A DNA stretch of 64,000 nt from Rathayibacter sp. VKM Ac-2857 (GTDB lineage Bacteria > Actinomycetota > Actinomycetes > Actinomycetales > Microbacteriaceae), in NCBI RefSeq assembly GCF_013205025.1, contig NZ_JABMLE010000003.1:525232-589231 (forward strand). The letters run 5' to 3'. The translations under genes were made by a program, and so were the position numbers. Under the pieces are notes generated by a model. That model was given only the letters and a program-made list of their open reading frames with translations, was not told the origin of the DNA and made no database searches. Shown here one piece after another: positions 48,760-57,528 of this stretch; position 1 is the first letter of the stretch, and the number at the start of each line of letters is the position of its first letter.

Positions 48760-49367
48760 CGCCATGCCTCCAGTTCGTGGAGCAGGAAGCGGCGGGCTCG
48801 GGCGAGCAGGCCGCGGACCGTCGAGACGGGGAGTTCGAGAGCGTCGGCGATCTCCTGGTAGCTGTAGCCGGCGGTCTCGCGGAGCAGCCAACAGCGTCGC
48901 TGATCGGGGGGCAATCGGTCCAGTGCTTCCCAGACGGCGTCCAGCTGGAGTCGCGCCTCGACGATCCGCTCGGGCGAGTGCTCGGCGGGCGCGGGCGGGT
49001 CCCAGTCGTCGATGTCGTCGTGGCGGCGGCGCACGCGGATCCGGTCGATCGCCTTGTGCGAGACGATCCGCATCAGCCAGTTCCGGATGTGCGCGGGGCT
49101 GTCGAGGTCGCCGAGGCGCCGCCAGCCGGTGAGGAACGCCTCCTGCACGATGTCGTCGGACTCCGCCTCGGAGCCCAGCAGCTTGGCCGCATACACCCGC
49201 ATCAGCGCGCCGTGGCGTCGGGCGAGCTGCTCGAAGGCGGCGACGTCGCCGTCCACGGCCCGCGAGGCCAGCGTGGCGTCGGAGGCACGCAGCAGCGGGT
49301 CGTCGGGCAGCGCCTCGTCGGAGCGGGCCTCGTCTGAGCGAGCGTCCTCTGGCAGCGCCTCCGCCAC
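48756..49367 (-). CDS. ECF RNA polymerase sigma factor
   Basis: A sigma-70 family factor of 203 residues. Region 2 (DIVQEAFLTGWRRLGD, HIRNWLMRIVSHKAIDRIR) and region 4 (LPPDQRRCWLLRETAGYSYQEIADAL, VRGLLARAR) are present and region 3 is absent, as in ECF factors. GTG 49367 has GGAGG eight bases upstream; GTG 49376 would be immediately next to the site. It heads the leftward operon with Asp23 and the small unknown gene. No anti-sigma factor gene is adjacent. Confidence 0.9.
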   Translation of the reverse strand: MAEALPEDARSDEARSDEALPDDPLLRASDATLASRAVDGDVAAFEQLARRHGALMRVYAAKLLGSEAESDDIVQEAFLTGWRRLGDLDSPAHIRNWLMRIVSHKAIDRIRVRRRHDDIDDWDPPAPAEHSPERIVEARLQLDAVWEALDRLPPDQRRCWLLRETAGYSYQEIADALELPVSTVRGLLARARRFLLHELEAWR

Positions 49368-49599
49368 GATCGCCACCTCCCGCCGTTCCGCCGTCGTTCC
49401 GCGTCTACGCGCGTGATCCGCAGCCGCCGCTCCGAATGCCTATCAGCCTCCACCCTCGCCGCCGAATCCGCTGGCCGGATTGCGAGCACGCTCCGCATCC
49501 GTGACGTTTCCGGCCGTCGACCCGTCTGTATCTGTAGAGCACCGGAGCGACCCCACCCCCGTCCGCCCCTGATCTCCCAGACCCGAGAGAAGCCCGACC

Positions 49600-50667
49600 A
49601 TGCACACCTCCCCGCCATCGACAGCGCACCCGGCCGTTCCGCCCGCATCAGCCCCGACCAGCCAGGCCCCGACCGGCTCGACCTTCACGATGGGCAGCCC
49701 CTTCGCCCCGGCGAGCGGATCCGGCGGCGCCGAGCGGCGCTTCGAGGCGGCCGGCGCCGATCCCGCCGAGGCGTCCGCGGTCTACGCCGAGGCCTACGGC
49801 GGCGGATCGTTCCGCGTGCAGCCCGGCTCGCGCGGCTTCTCCTTCCGCTACGCCTACCGGGGCAGCGAGCGCGTCACCCTGCGCACCTCCGACTGCGCGG
49901 GCGCGCTGACCGGCGAGATCTCCCACCTGCGCGAGTACGTCGTCGGCTGGTTCCGCGCCGGCGGCGGCCAGCTGAACCTGCGCCCGTTCACCCGCACCGG
50001 CGCCGCGTCCGCGCCGTTCCTGCTGCCCGCCGAGCGCCAGTTCGGCCTGGCCTACCAGCCGCACCGGCAGAACCTCGTGCACTTCGCGCCCGGCTTCCTC
50101 GAGGACGTCGCGACCGAGTCGCACTCCGGCCCCCGCCAGCCCGTCTCCTTCGACCACGAGGCCGACGCCGACCCCGGCGTGCTCGCCCGCTGGCGCACCG
50201 CCGTGACCGACGCGACCGCCGCGCTCGCGAGCGCCGCGATCGCCCCGCTCGTCCGCTTCACCGCCGAGCTCAACCTCGCCCGGGCACTGCTGCTGCTCTT
50301 CCCCTGGCGCGCCTGGGACGTCCCCGCCGTGCTCCGCCGCCCCTCCGCCTCCCGGACCCGCGTCGCCCTCGACTTCCTGCAGCACCACGCGCACGAGCCG
50401 ATCACCCCGGCCGACGCCGCCCGCGCCGCCGGCCTGCACACCCGCACCCTGCAGCAGGCCACCCAGCGCCACCTCGGCGTCTCGCCGTCGGTCTACCTCC
50501 GCGACGTCCGCCTCGACCGCGCCCGCCACGATCTCACCGAGGGCGACCCCTGCTCGACGACCGTCGCCGCCGTGGCCCGCGACTGGGGCTTCGGCAACCT
50601 CGGCCGCTTCGCCAGCGCCTACCAGGCCCGCTTCGAGGAGCTGCCGAGCCACACGCTGCGCCGCTGA
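49600..50667 (+). CDS. AraC-family transcriptional regulator
   Basis: A 355-residue regulator. The first 190 residues are an unrecognised sensor-like domain with FSFRYAYRGSERVTLRTSD; the last 100 are the double HTH (LQQATQRHLGVSPSVYLRDVRLDRARHDL, VAAVARDWGFGNLGRFASAYQARF). An acidic/Ser-Pro N-terminal leader precedes it. ATG 49600 follows GAGAGAAG. Its target is unknown; it is next to the ECF sigma operon, which runs away from it. Confidence 0.9.
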   Translation: MHTSPPSTAHPAVPPASAPTSQAPTGSTFTMGSPFAPASGSGGAERRFEAAGADPAEASAVYAEAYGGGSFRVQPGSRGFSFRYAYRGSERVTLRTSDCAGALTGEISHLREYVVGWFRAGGGQLNLRPFTRTGAASAPFLLPAERQFGLAYQPHRQNLVHFAPGFLEDVATESHSGPRQPVSFDHEADADPGVLARWRTAVTDATAALASAAIAPLVRFTAELNLARALLLLFPWRAWDVPAVLRRPSASRTRVALDFLQHHAHEPITPADAARAAGLHTRTLQQATQRHLGVSPSVYLRDVRLDRARHDLTEGDPCSTTVAAVARDWGFGNLGRFASAYQARFEELPSHTLRR

Positions 50668-50676
50668 TCCTGCCGG

Positions 50677-51162
50677 TCAGGCTGCGAGATCGAGGCGGAC
50701 CTTCCGGTCGCGCAGCACGGCGAAGGTGTCGCAGTACGGCACCCCGAGCGCCCGGCAGGCGTTCGGGATCAGGATCCGGCGCCGCGCGTCCGCCTGGAAC
50801 CCCTCATGAGTGACGACGATGTGCCCGTGCGCAGCGGCGTGGGCGACGAGGAAGCAGTCCGCGACGTTCAGGAACTCGTCGACCGCCGCCCGGGTGAAGC
50901 GACCGGCGGCGGCCCAGCCGGCGAGCTCCACGAGTGCGCCGACGGTCCGGGCATCCGGCTGTGCGAACAGATCGCGATGATCGTGCGCCCAGAGTGCGAG
51001 CTCGTCCTCGGCCGCGACGATCTCCTCCCGCACCTGCTCGATGCTCCCGATGACGCCGGAGGCCGCGTCCCTCTCGAGCCATTCCCAGAACCCGGGAGCG
51101 AGATCGAAGGCGTAGTAGCGGTTCTTGGCCTCGATGAACACGTTCGTGTCGAGCAGGTACAT
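50677..51162 (-). CDS. DUF4411 PIN-like protein, probable toxin
   Basis: A 161-residue PIN-fold protein of the DUF4411 type: MYLLDTNVFIEAKNRYY at the start, NVADCFLVAHAAAHGHIVVTHE near the end, which carry the acidic residues of PIN nucleases. Paired with the ImmA/IrrE-type gene upstream by a one-base overlap, as known for DUF4411/DUF955 toxin-antitoxin pairs. Toxicity is inferred. Confidence 0.82.
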   Translation of the reverse strand: MYLLDTNVFIEAKNRYYAFDLAPGFWEWLERDAASGVIGSIEQVREEIVAAEDELALWAHDHRDLFAQPDARTVGALVELAGWAAAGRFTRAAVDEFLNVADCFLVAHAAAHGHIVVTHEGFQADARRRILIPNACRALGVPYCDTFAVLRDRKVRLDLAA

Positions 51163-52313
51163 CAGGCCACACCCAGCTCGTCGGCCAGTCTCCGGAAGGT
51201 CTCCGCCTTCGCGGTGCCGAGGAGCCGGTAGGCGTCGCCGTAGGTCGTCCCGCCGCTCCGGGCGTCCGAGACCACCGCTCGGGCGAAGCGTCGTCCGAGA
51301 CGGAGGGGCTGGGTCGCGTAGAAGTTGCCGCCGCTGCGGCGGGCCCCGCGGGCCGCTTCCCGCACGCGGGCCGACTCGTCGCCGTACCGGGACCAGTACT
51401 CGTCCCTTCCGATCAGCCCGATGTCGAGGAGGCGGCGGAGGACGACCAGCGTGCTCACCCGGTAGAGCGCCGCCAGGCGATCGAGCTCCTCGGCGTCGGT
51501 CGTGCCCTGGAACGCCTCGGGCAGGGTCGCCCGGGGGACCAGCACCTCCGCGGCGACCCGATCGCACCAGCGCTCGTGCTCGTCGCGAGCGGATCCGCTC
51601 ACCCCGAGCTCGGAGAGCGCGGACTCCCCGGCCATGATGTGCGCGAGCTCGTGCACGAGGGTGAAGATCTGGGCCGCCTTGGTGTCGGCGCCGTTCACGA
51701 AGACGAGCGGCGCGTGGTCGTCGACGAGCGCGAACCCGCCGAACTCGTCCGGGTCGAGTACCCGATGGGTGTCTGACCCGACCACTCCGCTGACGGACAC
51801 GAGGACACCGGCGGCCTCGACGAGGTCGATAAGCCGCCGGAGTGCCGCCTCCCTACTCGGGGAGCGGCCGCGTCGCTCCCGGTCGAATCCGACCATCGTG
51901 CTGAGGCGGTCGGCGACGACCTCGACCGGCTCGTCGAGGGAGGCGGACCCGACGAGTGCGACCTCGTCGAAGCCGTGAGCGAGGGCGAAGTCGCGGTACC
52001 ACGCCTGGCGACGCTGGCAGGTGGAGAGGACGTCTCGCAGATCCGGCGAGAGCTCCCGCCGCTGCCCGCTCCCGCGCGTCCGCCGGTCGGGGATCGGTGC
52101 CGTCTCCTCGGGCGGAGTCGGAAGGAGGAGGTAGCCGAAGGGGAGACGAGCCGCGCGGGCGAAGCTGCGAAGCTGCGTGAGCGTCGGCGCCGGGTCCGAG
52201 ACGAGCCACCGGTCGAAGCGGGGGAAGCGCTCGCGCACGACGGTCTCGGACCAGCCGACGCGCTCCGCGGCCCACAGCAGGACCTCGGGGCTGACGGGGA
52301 TCCGGACGCTCAT
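51162..52313 (-). CDS. XRE/ImmA-IrrE-type metallopeptidase, probable antitoxin
   Basis: A 383-residue protein. The N-terminal part has an XRE-like region (SPEVLLWAAERVGWSETVVRERF) and a central HELAH zinc motif at 221-225 with a following ERWCDRVAAEVLVP. This is the usual partner of DUF4411 proteins. It starts at 52313 with ATG, and the upstream 319-base gap before the rightward genes appears to contain only promoters. Confidence 0.85.
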   Translation of the reverse strand: MSVRIPVSPEVLLWAAERVGWSETVVRERFPRFDRWLVSDPAPTLTQLRSFARAARLPFGYLLLPTPPEETAPIPDRRTRGSGQRRELSPDLRDVLSTCQRRQAWYRDFALAHGFDEVALVGSASLDEPVEVVADRLSTMVGFDRERRGRSPSREAALRRLIDLVEAAGVLVSVSGVVGSDTHRVLDPDEFGGFALVDDHAPLVFVNGADTKAAQIFTLVHELAHIMAGESALSELGVSGSARDEHERWCDRVAAEVLVPRATLPEAFQGTTDAEELDRLAALYRVSTLVVLRRLLDIGLIGRDEYWSRYGDESARVREAARGARRSGGNFYATQPLRLGRRFARAVVSDARSGGTTYGDAYRLLGTAKAETFRRLADELGVA

Positions 52314-52632
52314 CGACCCTCCCGAATCTCAGCTGTGCGGCCTCCATCGTAGGCGGAGGAAGTCTCAGTGCGCCGGCCCGGCGCTCTCTGCACCCCACCC
52401 CTGCGGGTCTTGCACCGGCGTCGCCACCCGCACCGGCCCTCTCGCCGACAGCTGCCGCGCAACTCCGCGGCCTGTGGACGGCGCTGGCCGCAGAGCGCGT
52501 CGTCGCTCCAGGATTCCTGCGCACTGGCTGATCCGGCGGGACGATCCCGGAGCACCGCACGTCTGATTCATGTGCGACGGATCGTCGTCACCGCGACCGA
52601 GTCGCGCATCACCTTCTACCAGGGAGAGCATC
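52314..52632. other. Divergent gap with no gene
   Basis: 319 bases between the ImmA/IrrE-type gene (left) and the Asp23 operon (right). It contains no supported gene. It must hold promoters for both sides, but I could not fix -35/-10 pairs with confidence. Confidence 0.5.
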
Positions 52633-53070
52633 ATGACCAACGTCACCCCCAGCACCCTCGCCACCACCTCGGCCAAGCACGGCACCGAGACCTCCACCGG
52701 CAAGAACACGATCGCCGACGGCGTCGTCGAGAAGGTCGCCGGCATCGCCGCCCGCCAGGTCGCCGGCGTCCACGACCTCGGTGGCGGAGCCGCCCGCGCC
52801 ATCGGCGCCATCCGCAACGCGATCAACGCGCAGGACCGCGGCCAGGGCATCTCCGTCGAGGTCGGCGAGAAGCAGGTCGCCGCGGACATCACCGTCGTCG
52901 CCGAGTACCCCGTCGCGCTGCAGAAGCTCGCCGACAGCATCCGCTCCGCCGTCTCCGAGGCCATCTCCTCGGTCGTCGGCATGGAGGTCACCGAGGTCAA
53001 CGTGACCGTCGCCGACGTCTACATCCCCTCGGACGACAAGGACGAGGACACCGAGAGCCGCGTCAAGTGA
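52633..53070 (+). CDS. Asp23/Gls24 family envelope stress response protein
   Basis: A 145-residue canonical Asp23/Gls24 protein: IADGVVEKVAGIAARQVAGVHDLGG and VVAEYPVALQKLADSIRSAVSEAISSVVGMEVTEVNV. It usually coats the inner membrane through AmaP. It is the first gene of a seven-gene operon, with overlaps of 1-4 bases between most members. ATG 52633 follows GGGAGAGC. Confidence 0.92.
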   Translation: MTNVTPSTLATTSAKHGTETSTGKNTIADGVVEKVAGIAARQVAGVHDLGGGAARAIGAIRNAINAQDRGQGISVEVGEKQVAADITVVAEYPVALQKLADSIRSAVSEAISSVVGMEVTEVNVTVADVYIPSDDKDEDTESRVK

Positions 53071-53255
53071 CTCCGTCCCACCTCGGCCTGATCCTCGGCG
53101 CCGTCCTCGCCCTCACCGGCCTGGTCTTCGGCTTCTGGGCTCTCCTCTGGGTCGCCCTCGCCATGGCCGTCGGCTACGGCGTCGGCCGCGTCGTCGAGGG
53201 CAAGCTCGACCTGAGCTCGCTCGCCGACACCCTCCGCGGGCGGCGGTCCTCGTGA
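53067..53255 (+). CDS. DUF2273-like small membrane protein
   Basis: A 62-residue protein with two hydrophobic segments (LGLILGAVLALTGLVFGFWAL and VALAMAVGYGVGRVVEGKLD), the pattern of DUF2273 proteins that accompany Asp23 and AmaP. GTG start, overlapping the Asp23 stop by four bases. Confidence 0.8.
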   Translation: MTPSHLGLILGAVLALTGLVFGFWALLWVALAMAVGYGVGRVVEGKLDLSSLADTLRGRRSS

Positions 53256-53605
53256 CCGCGGCGGTGATGGCCGACCAGGCCCGCCACGGCCGCACGACGA
53301 TCACCTCGCGCGCCGTGCGCAGGGTCGTGTCGGCCGTCACCGCGGAGGCGCTCGACGTCGACGCGTCGGACGTCTCGGTCGAGCTGGACGACGACGGGGG
53401 GAAGCTGCACGTCACCGCGCAGGCCCCCCTGCGCATCCGTCCGCTCGGCGAGGGGGACCGCCGCTCCGGCACGGTCCTCAGCCGTCTCAGCACGGCCCAG
53501 TCCACCATCCGCACCCGCTGCCTCGAGCTGACCGGGTCCACCATCGGGCGCGTCGACCTCCGGATCACCGGGGCCGACCTGCGCGAGCGAAGGAGAGTCT
53601 CGTGA
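53252..53605 (+). CDS. Asp23-associated protein
   Basis: A 117-residue protein with TITSRAVRRVVSAVTAEAL at the start and VSVELDDDGGKLHVTAQAPL in the middle, resembling an Asp23-type core without the standard signature. GTG start overlapping the upstream stop by four bases. Confidence 0.7.
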   Translation: MTAAVMADQARHGRTTITSRAVRRVVSAVTAEALDVDASDVSVELDDDGGKLHVTAQAPLRIRPLGEGDRRSGTVLSRLSTAQSTIRTRCLELTGSTIGRVDLRITGADLRERRRVS

Positions 53606-54204
53606 CGACCCCCGCAGCATCAGGGACCCGCTCCACGGGCGCGCTGTACCCCAGGCTCGTCCGGCGCGAGATCACCTCGTCCCGCTCCACCTCGGCGATC
53701 GTCCTCGCGGTCCTGCTCGTCCTCGTCTTCGCGTGGATCGGCACGGAGGCGGTGCTCGCCGCCCTCGGGCAGCCCGCGCTGCTCGTCGCCCCGCAGGACG
53801 GCGCGGCCGCGGTGCTCGGCGCCGCGAGCGCTCCCGTCCCGCTGATCGTGGCCGGCGGAGCGGTCGCCGCGCTGATCGGGCTCGTCCTGATCGTCGTGTC
53901 CTTCTCCCCGGGCCGTCGCGGCCGCCGCCGTGCGGCCGCCGATCGCACCGCGGCCGTCATCGACGACCGCGTGATCGCGCAGAGCCTCGCCCGCACCGCC
54001 GCCTACGCCGGCGACGTCGACCCCGACCAGGTGTCGGTCTCGATCGGCGGACGCACGGCCGGTGTCACCGTCGGCCGCACCTCCGGGCGCAGCCTCGACG
54101 TCGGCACCATCCGCGAGGCGGTCGACGCCGAGCTCGCGGGCTACGACGTCAGCCCGAAGCTCACGGCGCGCGTGCGCCTGTCCGAGAAGGGGACGGTCCG
54201 ATGA
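53602..54204 (+). CDS. DUF6286-like membrane protein
   Basis: A 200-residue protein with two membrane segments (AIVLAVLLVLVFAWIGTEAVLAA and VAALIGLVLIVVSFSPG) and a cytoplasmic C-terminal domain (VSVSIGGRTAGVTVGRTSG). It fits the DUF6286 family found in actinobacterial Asp23 operons. GTG start, overlaps both neighbours. Confidence 0.78.
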   Translation: MTTPAASGTRSTGALYPRLVRREITSSRSTSAIVLAVLLVLVFAWIGTEAVLAALGQPALLVAPQDGAAAVLGAASAPVPLIVAGGAVAALIGLVLIVVSFSPGRRGRRRAAADRTAAVIDDRVIAQSLARTAAYAGDVDPDQVSVSIGGRTAGVTVGRTSGRSLDVGTIREAVDAELAGYDVSPKLTARVRLSEKGTVR

Positions 54205-54806
54205 CCACCACCAACCGGTTCCTCAACCGCCTCCTCCTGTTCGTCGTGGGTCTCGTGCTCCTGCTCGCCGGCGGTGCCGTGGCCGCGGGAGCCCTGTTCC
54301 CCGACGTCCAGCAGACGGTCTCGACCGGCGCGGAGGACGCGACGCAGCCCACCAGCGACGCCCTCTCCGGCGGGCAGCCGTGGATCCTCTGGGGCACGGC
54401 CGTGGTCGCCCTCGTGCTGATCCTGCTGCTGGTGCGCTTCATCGTGCGACAGGGCCGGGGACGCACCTCGACGCTGCTGCGCGTCGGCTCGGGCTCCGGC
54501 TCGGGCACGCCGACCGGCGGCTCCGTCACCATCGACGCGAAGGTCGCCGAGCACGTCCTCGAGGAGGCGCTGTCGCACGATCCCTCGATCGTCGCGCTCG
54601 ACGTCACCGCCTTCGAGGTCAAGCACCGCACCGTCCTCCGCGTCACCGCGCACACCCGCCGCGGCGTCTCGCCGATGCGGACCCGCCGCGCGATCGACGA
54701 CGCGGTGAAGAGCTGGGACGCCGTGCTGGGCGAGGAGACCCCCGTGGTCATCCAGATCGTCAGCGGGATCCGCACCAGGATGAGCGGCAGCGCCCGCGTG
54801 CAGTAG
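54201..54806 (+). CDS. AmaP-like Asp23-anchoring membrane protein
   Basis: A 201-residue protein with two membrane segments (FLNRLLLFVVGLVLLLAGGAV, ILWGTAVVALVLILLLVRF) and a C-terminal cytoplasmic domain (VTIDAKVAEHVLEEALSHDP). Order and topology fit AmaP, which anchors Asp23 to the membrane. ATG 54201 overlaps the upstream stop. Confidence 0.8.
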   Translation: MTTTNRFLNRLLLFVVGLVLLLAGGAVAAGALFPDVQQTVSTGAEDATQPTSDALSGGQPWILWGTAVVALVLILLLVRFIVRQGRGRTSTLLRVGSGSGSGTPTGGSVTIDAKVAEHVLEEALSHDPSIVALDVTAFEVKHRTVLRVTAHTRRGVSPMRTRRAIDDAVKSWDAVLGEETPVVIQIVSGIRTRMSGSARVQ

Positions 54807-54899
54807 CGGCGTCCGCGCCGCCCCGTGCCGCGCACCCGCCGCACCGGACGATCCGGCCCTCCCGCTCGGGAGGGCCGGAAGACCACTGAGGAGTACCCC

Positions 54900-55754
54900 A
54901 TGACCGACACCGTCGGAACGAACGACCTCCGCGCCATCGACGGCGCGCACCCGGAGGACGAGTCGATCGAGCGCCTGCTCGCGACCGCCGCCGCGGAGAC
55001 CGCCGCCGGCGTGACCGGCGTGCACCACCTCGGCGGCGCCGCCGCCCGCACCCTCGACCGCGCGACCCGCGCCGTCCTGGGCACCACCACGAGCCCCGGC
55101 GTGAGCATCGCCCGCGTCGACGGCGTGCTGGTCCTCGACCTCGACCTGGTGTCGGAGTACCCGCGCCCCGTCCAGGAGGTCATCGCCGCCGTCCGCGAGC
55201 AGGTCGGCAAGGCCGCCGCGCAGCTGACCCGCGAGCACGTCGTCGTCAACGTCAACGTCACCGACGTGCACGGCCCCTTCGACCCGATCGAGGTGCCCGA
55301 CTCCGAGCGCGAGGACGGCCCCTCGCTGGTCGAGAAGGCCGGCGACGCGCTGGACTCCGCTCGCGAGAAGGGCGGCGCCGCCCTCGACTCCGCCCGCGAG
55401 AAGGGCGCGGCAGCGCTCGACACCGCCCGCGAGCGGACCGCCGACGCACTCGACGACGCCTCGGACCGCCTCGACGAGGCCGCCGACCGCGCCACCGCGT
55501 CGGACGCCACCGCGGACTCGCTGTCCGACGAGGTCGCGACGCGGCCGGCTGCGCCCGTGACCGACGCTCCTGTGGCCGAGCGCGCCGACGACTCCGAGCA
55601 CGACTCCGCTCACGACTCCGTCGAGACCGTCGTCGTCACCGCCGATGCTCCCGCCGCCGAGTTCGTCGTCCGCGTCGAGGTGGAGCCGGTGGACGACTCC
55701 GCCTCTGCCGACGACTCCGACGTCACCGTCACCGAGCGCCGCGGGTCGGAGTAG
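54900..55754 (+). CDS. Asp23/Gls24 protein with amphipathic repeat tail
   Basis: A 284-residue protein. Residues 15-130 form an Asp23/Gls24 domain (TAAGVTGVHHLGGAAARTLDRATRAV, LVLDLDLVSEYPRPVQEVIAAVREQVGKAA). After it come four 11-residue units of the type ALDSAREKGGA, an amphipathic helix pattern likely to lie on the membrane or to coil, and then an acidic, low-complexity end. ATG 54900 follows GAGGAG. There is a 93-base gap before it, the only sizeable one in the operon. Confidence 0.85.
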   Translation: MTDTVGTNDLRAIDGAHPEDESIERLLATAAAETAAGVTGVHHLGGAAARTLDRATRAVLGTTTSPGVSIARVDGVLVLDLDLVSEYPRPVQEVIAAVREQVGKAAAQLTREHVVVNVNVTDVHGPFDPIEVPDSEREDGPSLVEKAGDALDSAREKGGAALDSAREKGAAALDTARERTADALDDASDRLDEAADRATASDATADSLSDEVATRPAAPVTDAPVAERADDSEHDSAHDSVETVVVTADAPAAEFVVRVEVEPVDDSASADDSDVTVTERRGSE

Positions 55755-55757
55755 GCC

Positions 55758-56156
55758 GTGCGCACCCGCTCCTACGGCTCGCGCCGGAAGCCCCGGGCCG
55801 CCTGGGCCGCTCTCGCGACCGGCGTCGTCGTCAGCTTCCTGATCGTCGTCGGCGTGCTGCTCCCGGTGCTCGGCCTGATCGGTGCAGCCGACGCGACGAC
55901 CGCGGGCGTCCTCGACGTCCCGGTCGGCGCGATCACCCTCTCGATCGTGCTCAGCTACCTGGTCGCCCTGGCGTTCCTCGCGCTGGCCTTCGTCTCCCGC
56001 AACGCCGCCCTCGCCTGGGTCGCCGCGGTCGCCGCCGTCGTCGCGACCCTCGTCGGCTCGCTCTGGCCGCTGCTCGCCACCGCCTTCGCGAGCGTCGACC
56101 AGGCCGGCGACGTCATCCCCTTCCTCCAGGACCTGATCGCCCGCGTCACCGGCTGA
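55758..56156 (+). CDS. Integral membrane protein of the Asp23 operon
   Basis: A 132-residue protein with four hydrophobic segments after a basic N terminus (RTRSYGSRRKPRAAW). Function unknown; it starts (GTG) three bases after the Asp23-tail gene and ends the operon. A dispersed repeat begins 16 bases later. Confidence 0.75.
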   Translation: MRTRSYGSRRKPRAAWAALATGVVVSFLIVVGVLLPVLGLIGAADATTAGVLDVPVGAITLSIVLSYLVALAFLALAFVSRNAALAWVAAVAAVVATLVGSLWPLLATAFASVDQAGDVIPFLQDLIARVTG

Positions 56157-56171
56157 CCCCCGGCGCCGCTT

Positions 56172-56655
56172 CATGCTGGTCGAGTAGCCCCGAAGGGGCG
56201 TATCGAGACCCACCGTCATCAGCGTGGCGGGTCTGCTGACTCGCGTTCTGACGCGAGCGGATCTCGACACTCCCGTTGCGCCTGCTGTGCGATCAGCAGA
56301 GAGGCCGCTCGAAAGGTGTGGAGCGCTCGAGCACTGCAGAACATCAGCTGAGAAGGGGTGGCCTCCGCTGTCAGGCGAGGGCCCCTGCTCTCAGCTGATG
56401 TTGTGCGCACCCCCTGCTGGTCGAGGAGCCCCACAGGGGCGTCTCGAGACTCGCCGTCACCAGCAGGGCGGGTCTGCAGACTCGTGTTCTGACATCGGAG
56501 GATCACCGGGAAGAGACGCCCGCGAACATGCTGGTCGAGTAGCCCCGCAGGGGCGTATCGAGACCCGCCGTCCTCAGAGCGGTGGGTCTGCAGACTCGTG
56601 TTCCGACGGTGGTGGATCTCGATACGTCCGCTCCGCGGCCTACTCGATCAACATG
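56172..56655. repeat. Dispersed inverted-repeat cluster (copy group 7) with inner palindrome
   Basis: A left arm at 56172, degenerate arms about 56260-56290 and 56417-56480, a left arm at 56528 and a right arm ending catg at 56655. Between them, acatcagctga (56341-56351) pairs with tcagctgatgt (56391-56401); this is the better copy of the imperfect palindrome at 9004-9077. No gene in the 544-base gap. Confidence 0.8.
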
Positions 56656-56700
56656 GGCACCCCGAGGCGATCCACCCACCATCGCCCGTAGCGTGGCGGG

Positions 56701-57528
56701 ATGACTACCAGCGCCGACCCCGACGACCTCCGCGCGCAGTACCTGCGCGTCTACGACGAGCAGCTCCGCACCGACGCCGAGACGCCGAGCGCCGTGGCGG
56801 TGACGCTCGCCGGGCCGCTCCGCCTGGTGACCTTCGCCGGCGGGCGCGGCTTCGTCACCTATCGCGACCTCGGCGGGGCGGACGAGGCGGCGATCGACGC
56901 CCTCGTCGCCGCGGCCCGCGCGCACTTCGACGCCGACCCGGAGATCCGCAAGGTCGAGTGGAAGACCCGCGGCCACGACCGGGCGCCCGGTCTGCACGAG
57001 GCGCTGCTGCGGCACGGCTTCGTCGCCGAGGAGACCGAGTCGATCATGATCGGCCCGCTCGAGGCGCTGACCCGCGACGCCCCGGTGCCCGACGGCGCGA
57101 CCCTGCGCCGCGTCGTCGACGAGCCGGACGTCCGCGCGTTCAGCGCGATGATCGACGCCGCGTTCGGCGAGGACGTCGACACGGACATCGCCGACGCGCT
57201 GGTCGCGCGGCTCGCCCGCGGCGACGGCATGGAGCTGTGGGTCGCCGAGGTCGACGGCCGCATGGTCGGCGGCGGCCGGCTCGAGCCCGTCGCGGACTCC
57301 GACGTCGCCGGCATCTGGGGCGGCGCCGTGCTCGAGGAGTACCGCGGTCGCGGCATCTACCGCGCGCTCACGGCCGCGCGCGCCACCTCCGCGCTCGCGG
57401 CGGGCCGCACGCTCGTGCACAGCGACTCGACGGAGTACTCACGCCCCATCCTCGAGCGCTCGGGCCTCGTGAAGGTCTCGACGACGACCCCGTACCTCTG
57501 GCGCCGCCCTCCCATGCTGATCGAGTAG
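56701..57528 (+). CDS. GNAT-family N-acetyltransferase
   Basis: A 275-residue acetyltransferase. The acetyl-CoA loop is seen in WGGAVLEEYRGRGIYRALTAARA and the following ALAAGRTLVHSDSTEYSRPILERSGL, a complete C-terminal GNAT fold; the first half is a degenerate second domain. The last five codons (PMLIE) and the stop TAG are supplied by the repeat element that begins at 57513, so the natural end may have been replaced. Confidence 0.88.
   Translation: MTTSADPDDLRAQYLRVYDEQLRTDAETPSAVAVTLAGPLRLVTFAGGRGFVTYRDLGGADEAAIDALVAAARAHFDADPEIRKVEWKTRGHDRAPGLHEALLRHGFVAEETESIMIGPLEALTRDAPVPDGATLRRVVDEPDVRAFSAMIDAAFGEDVDTDIADALVARLARGDGMELWVAEVDGRMVGGGRLEPVADSDVAGIWGGAVLEEYRGRGIYRALTAARATSALAAGRTLVHSDSTEYSRPILERSGLVKVSTTTPYLWRRPPMLIE

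Noticed and set aside
49377..49599. A small gene between the sigma factor and AraC genes
   Set aside because: Open frames there are short, lack ribosome sites and overlap the promoters expected on both sides.
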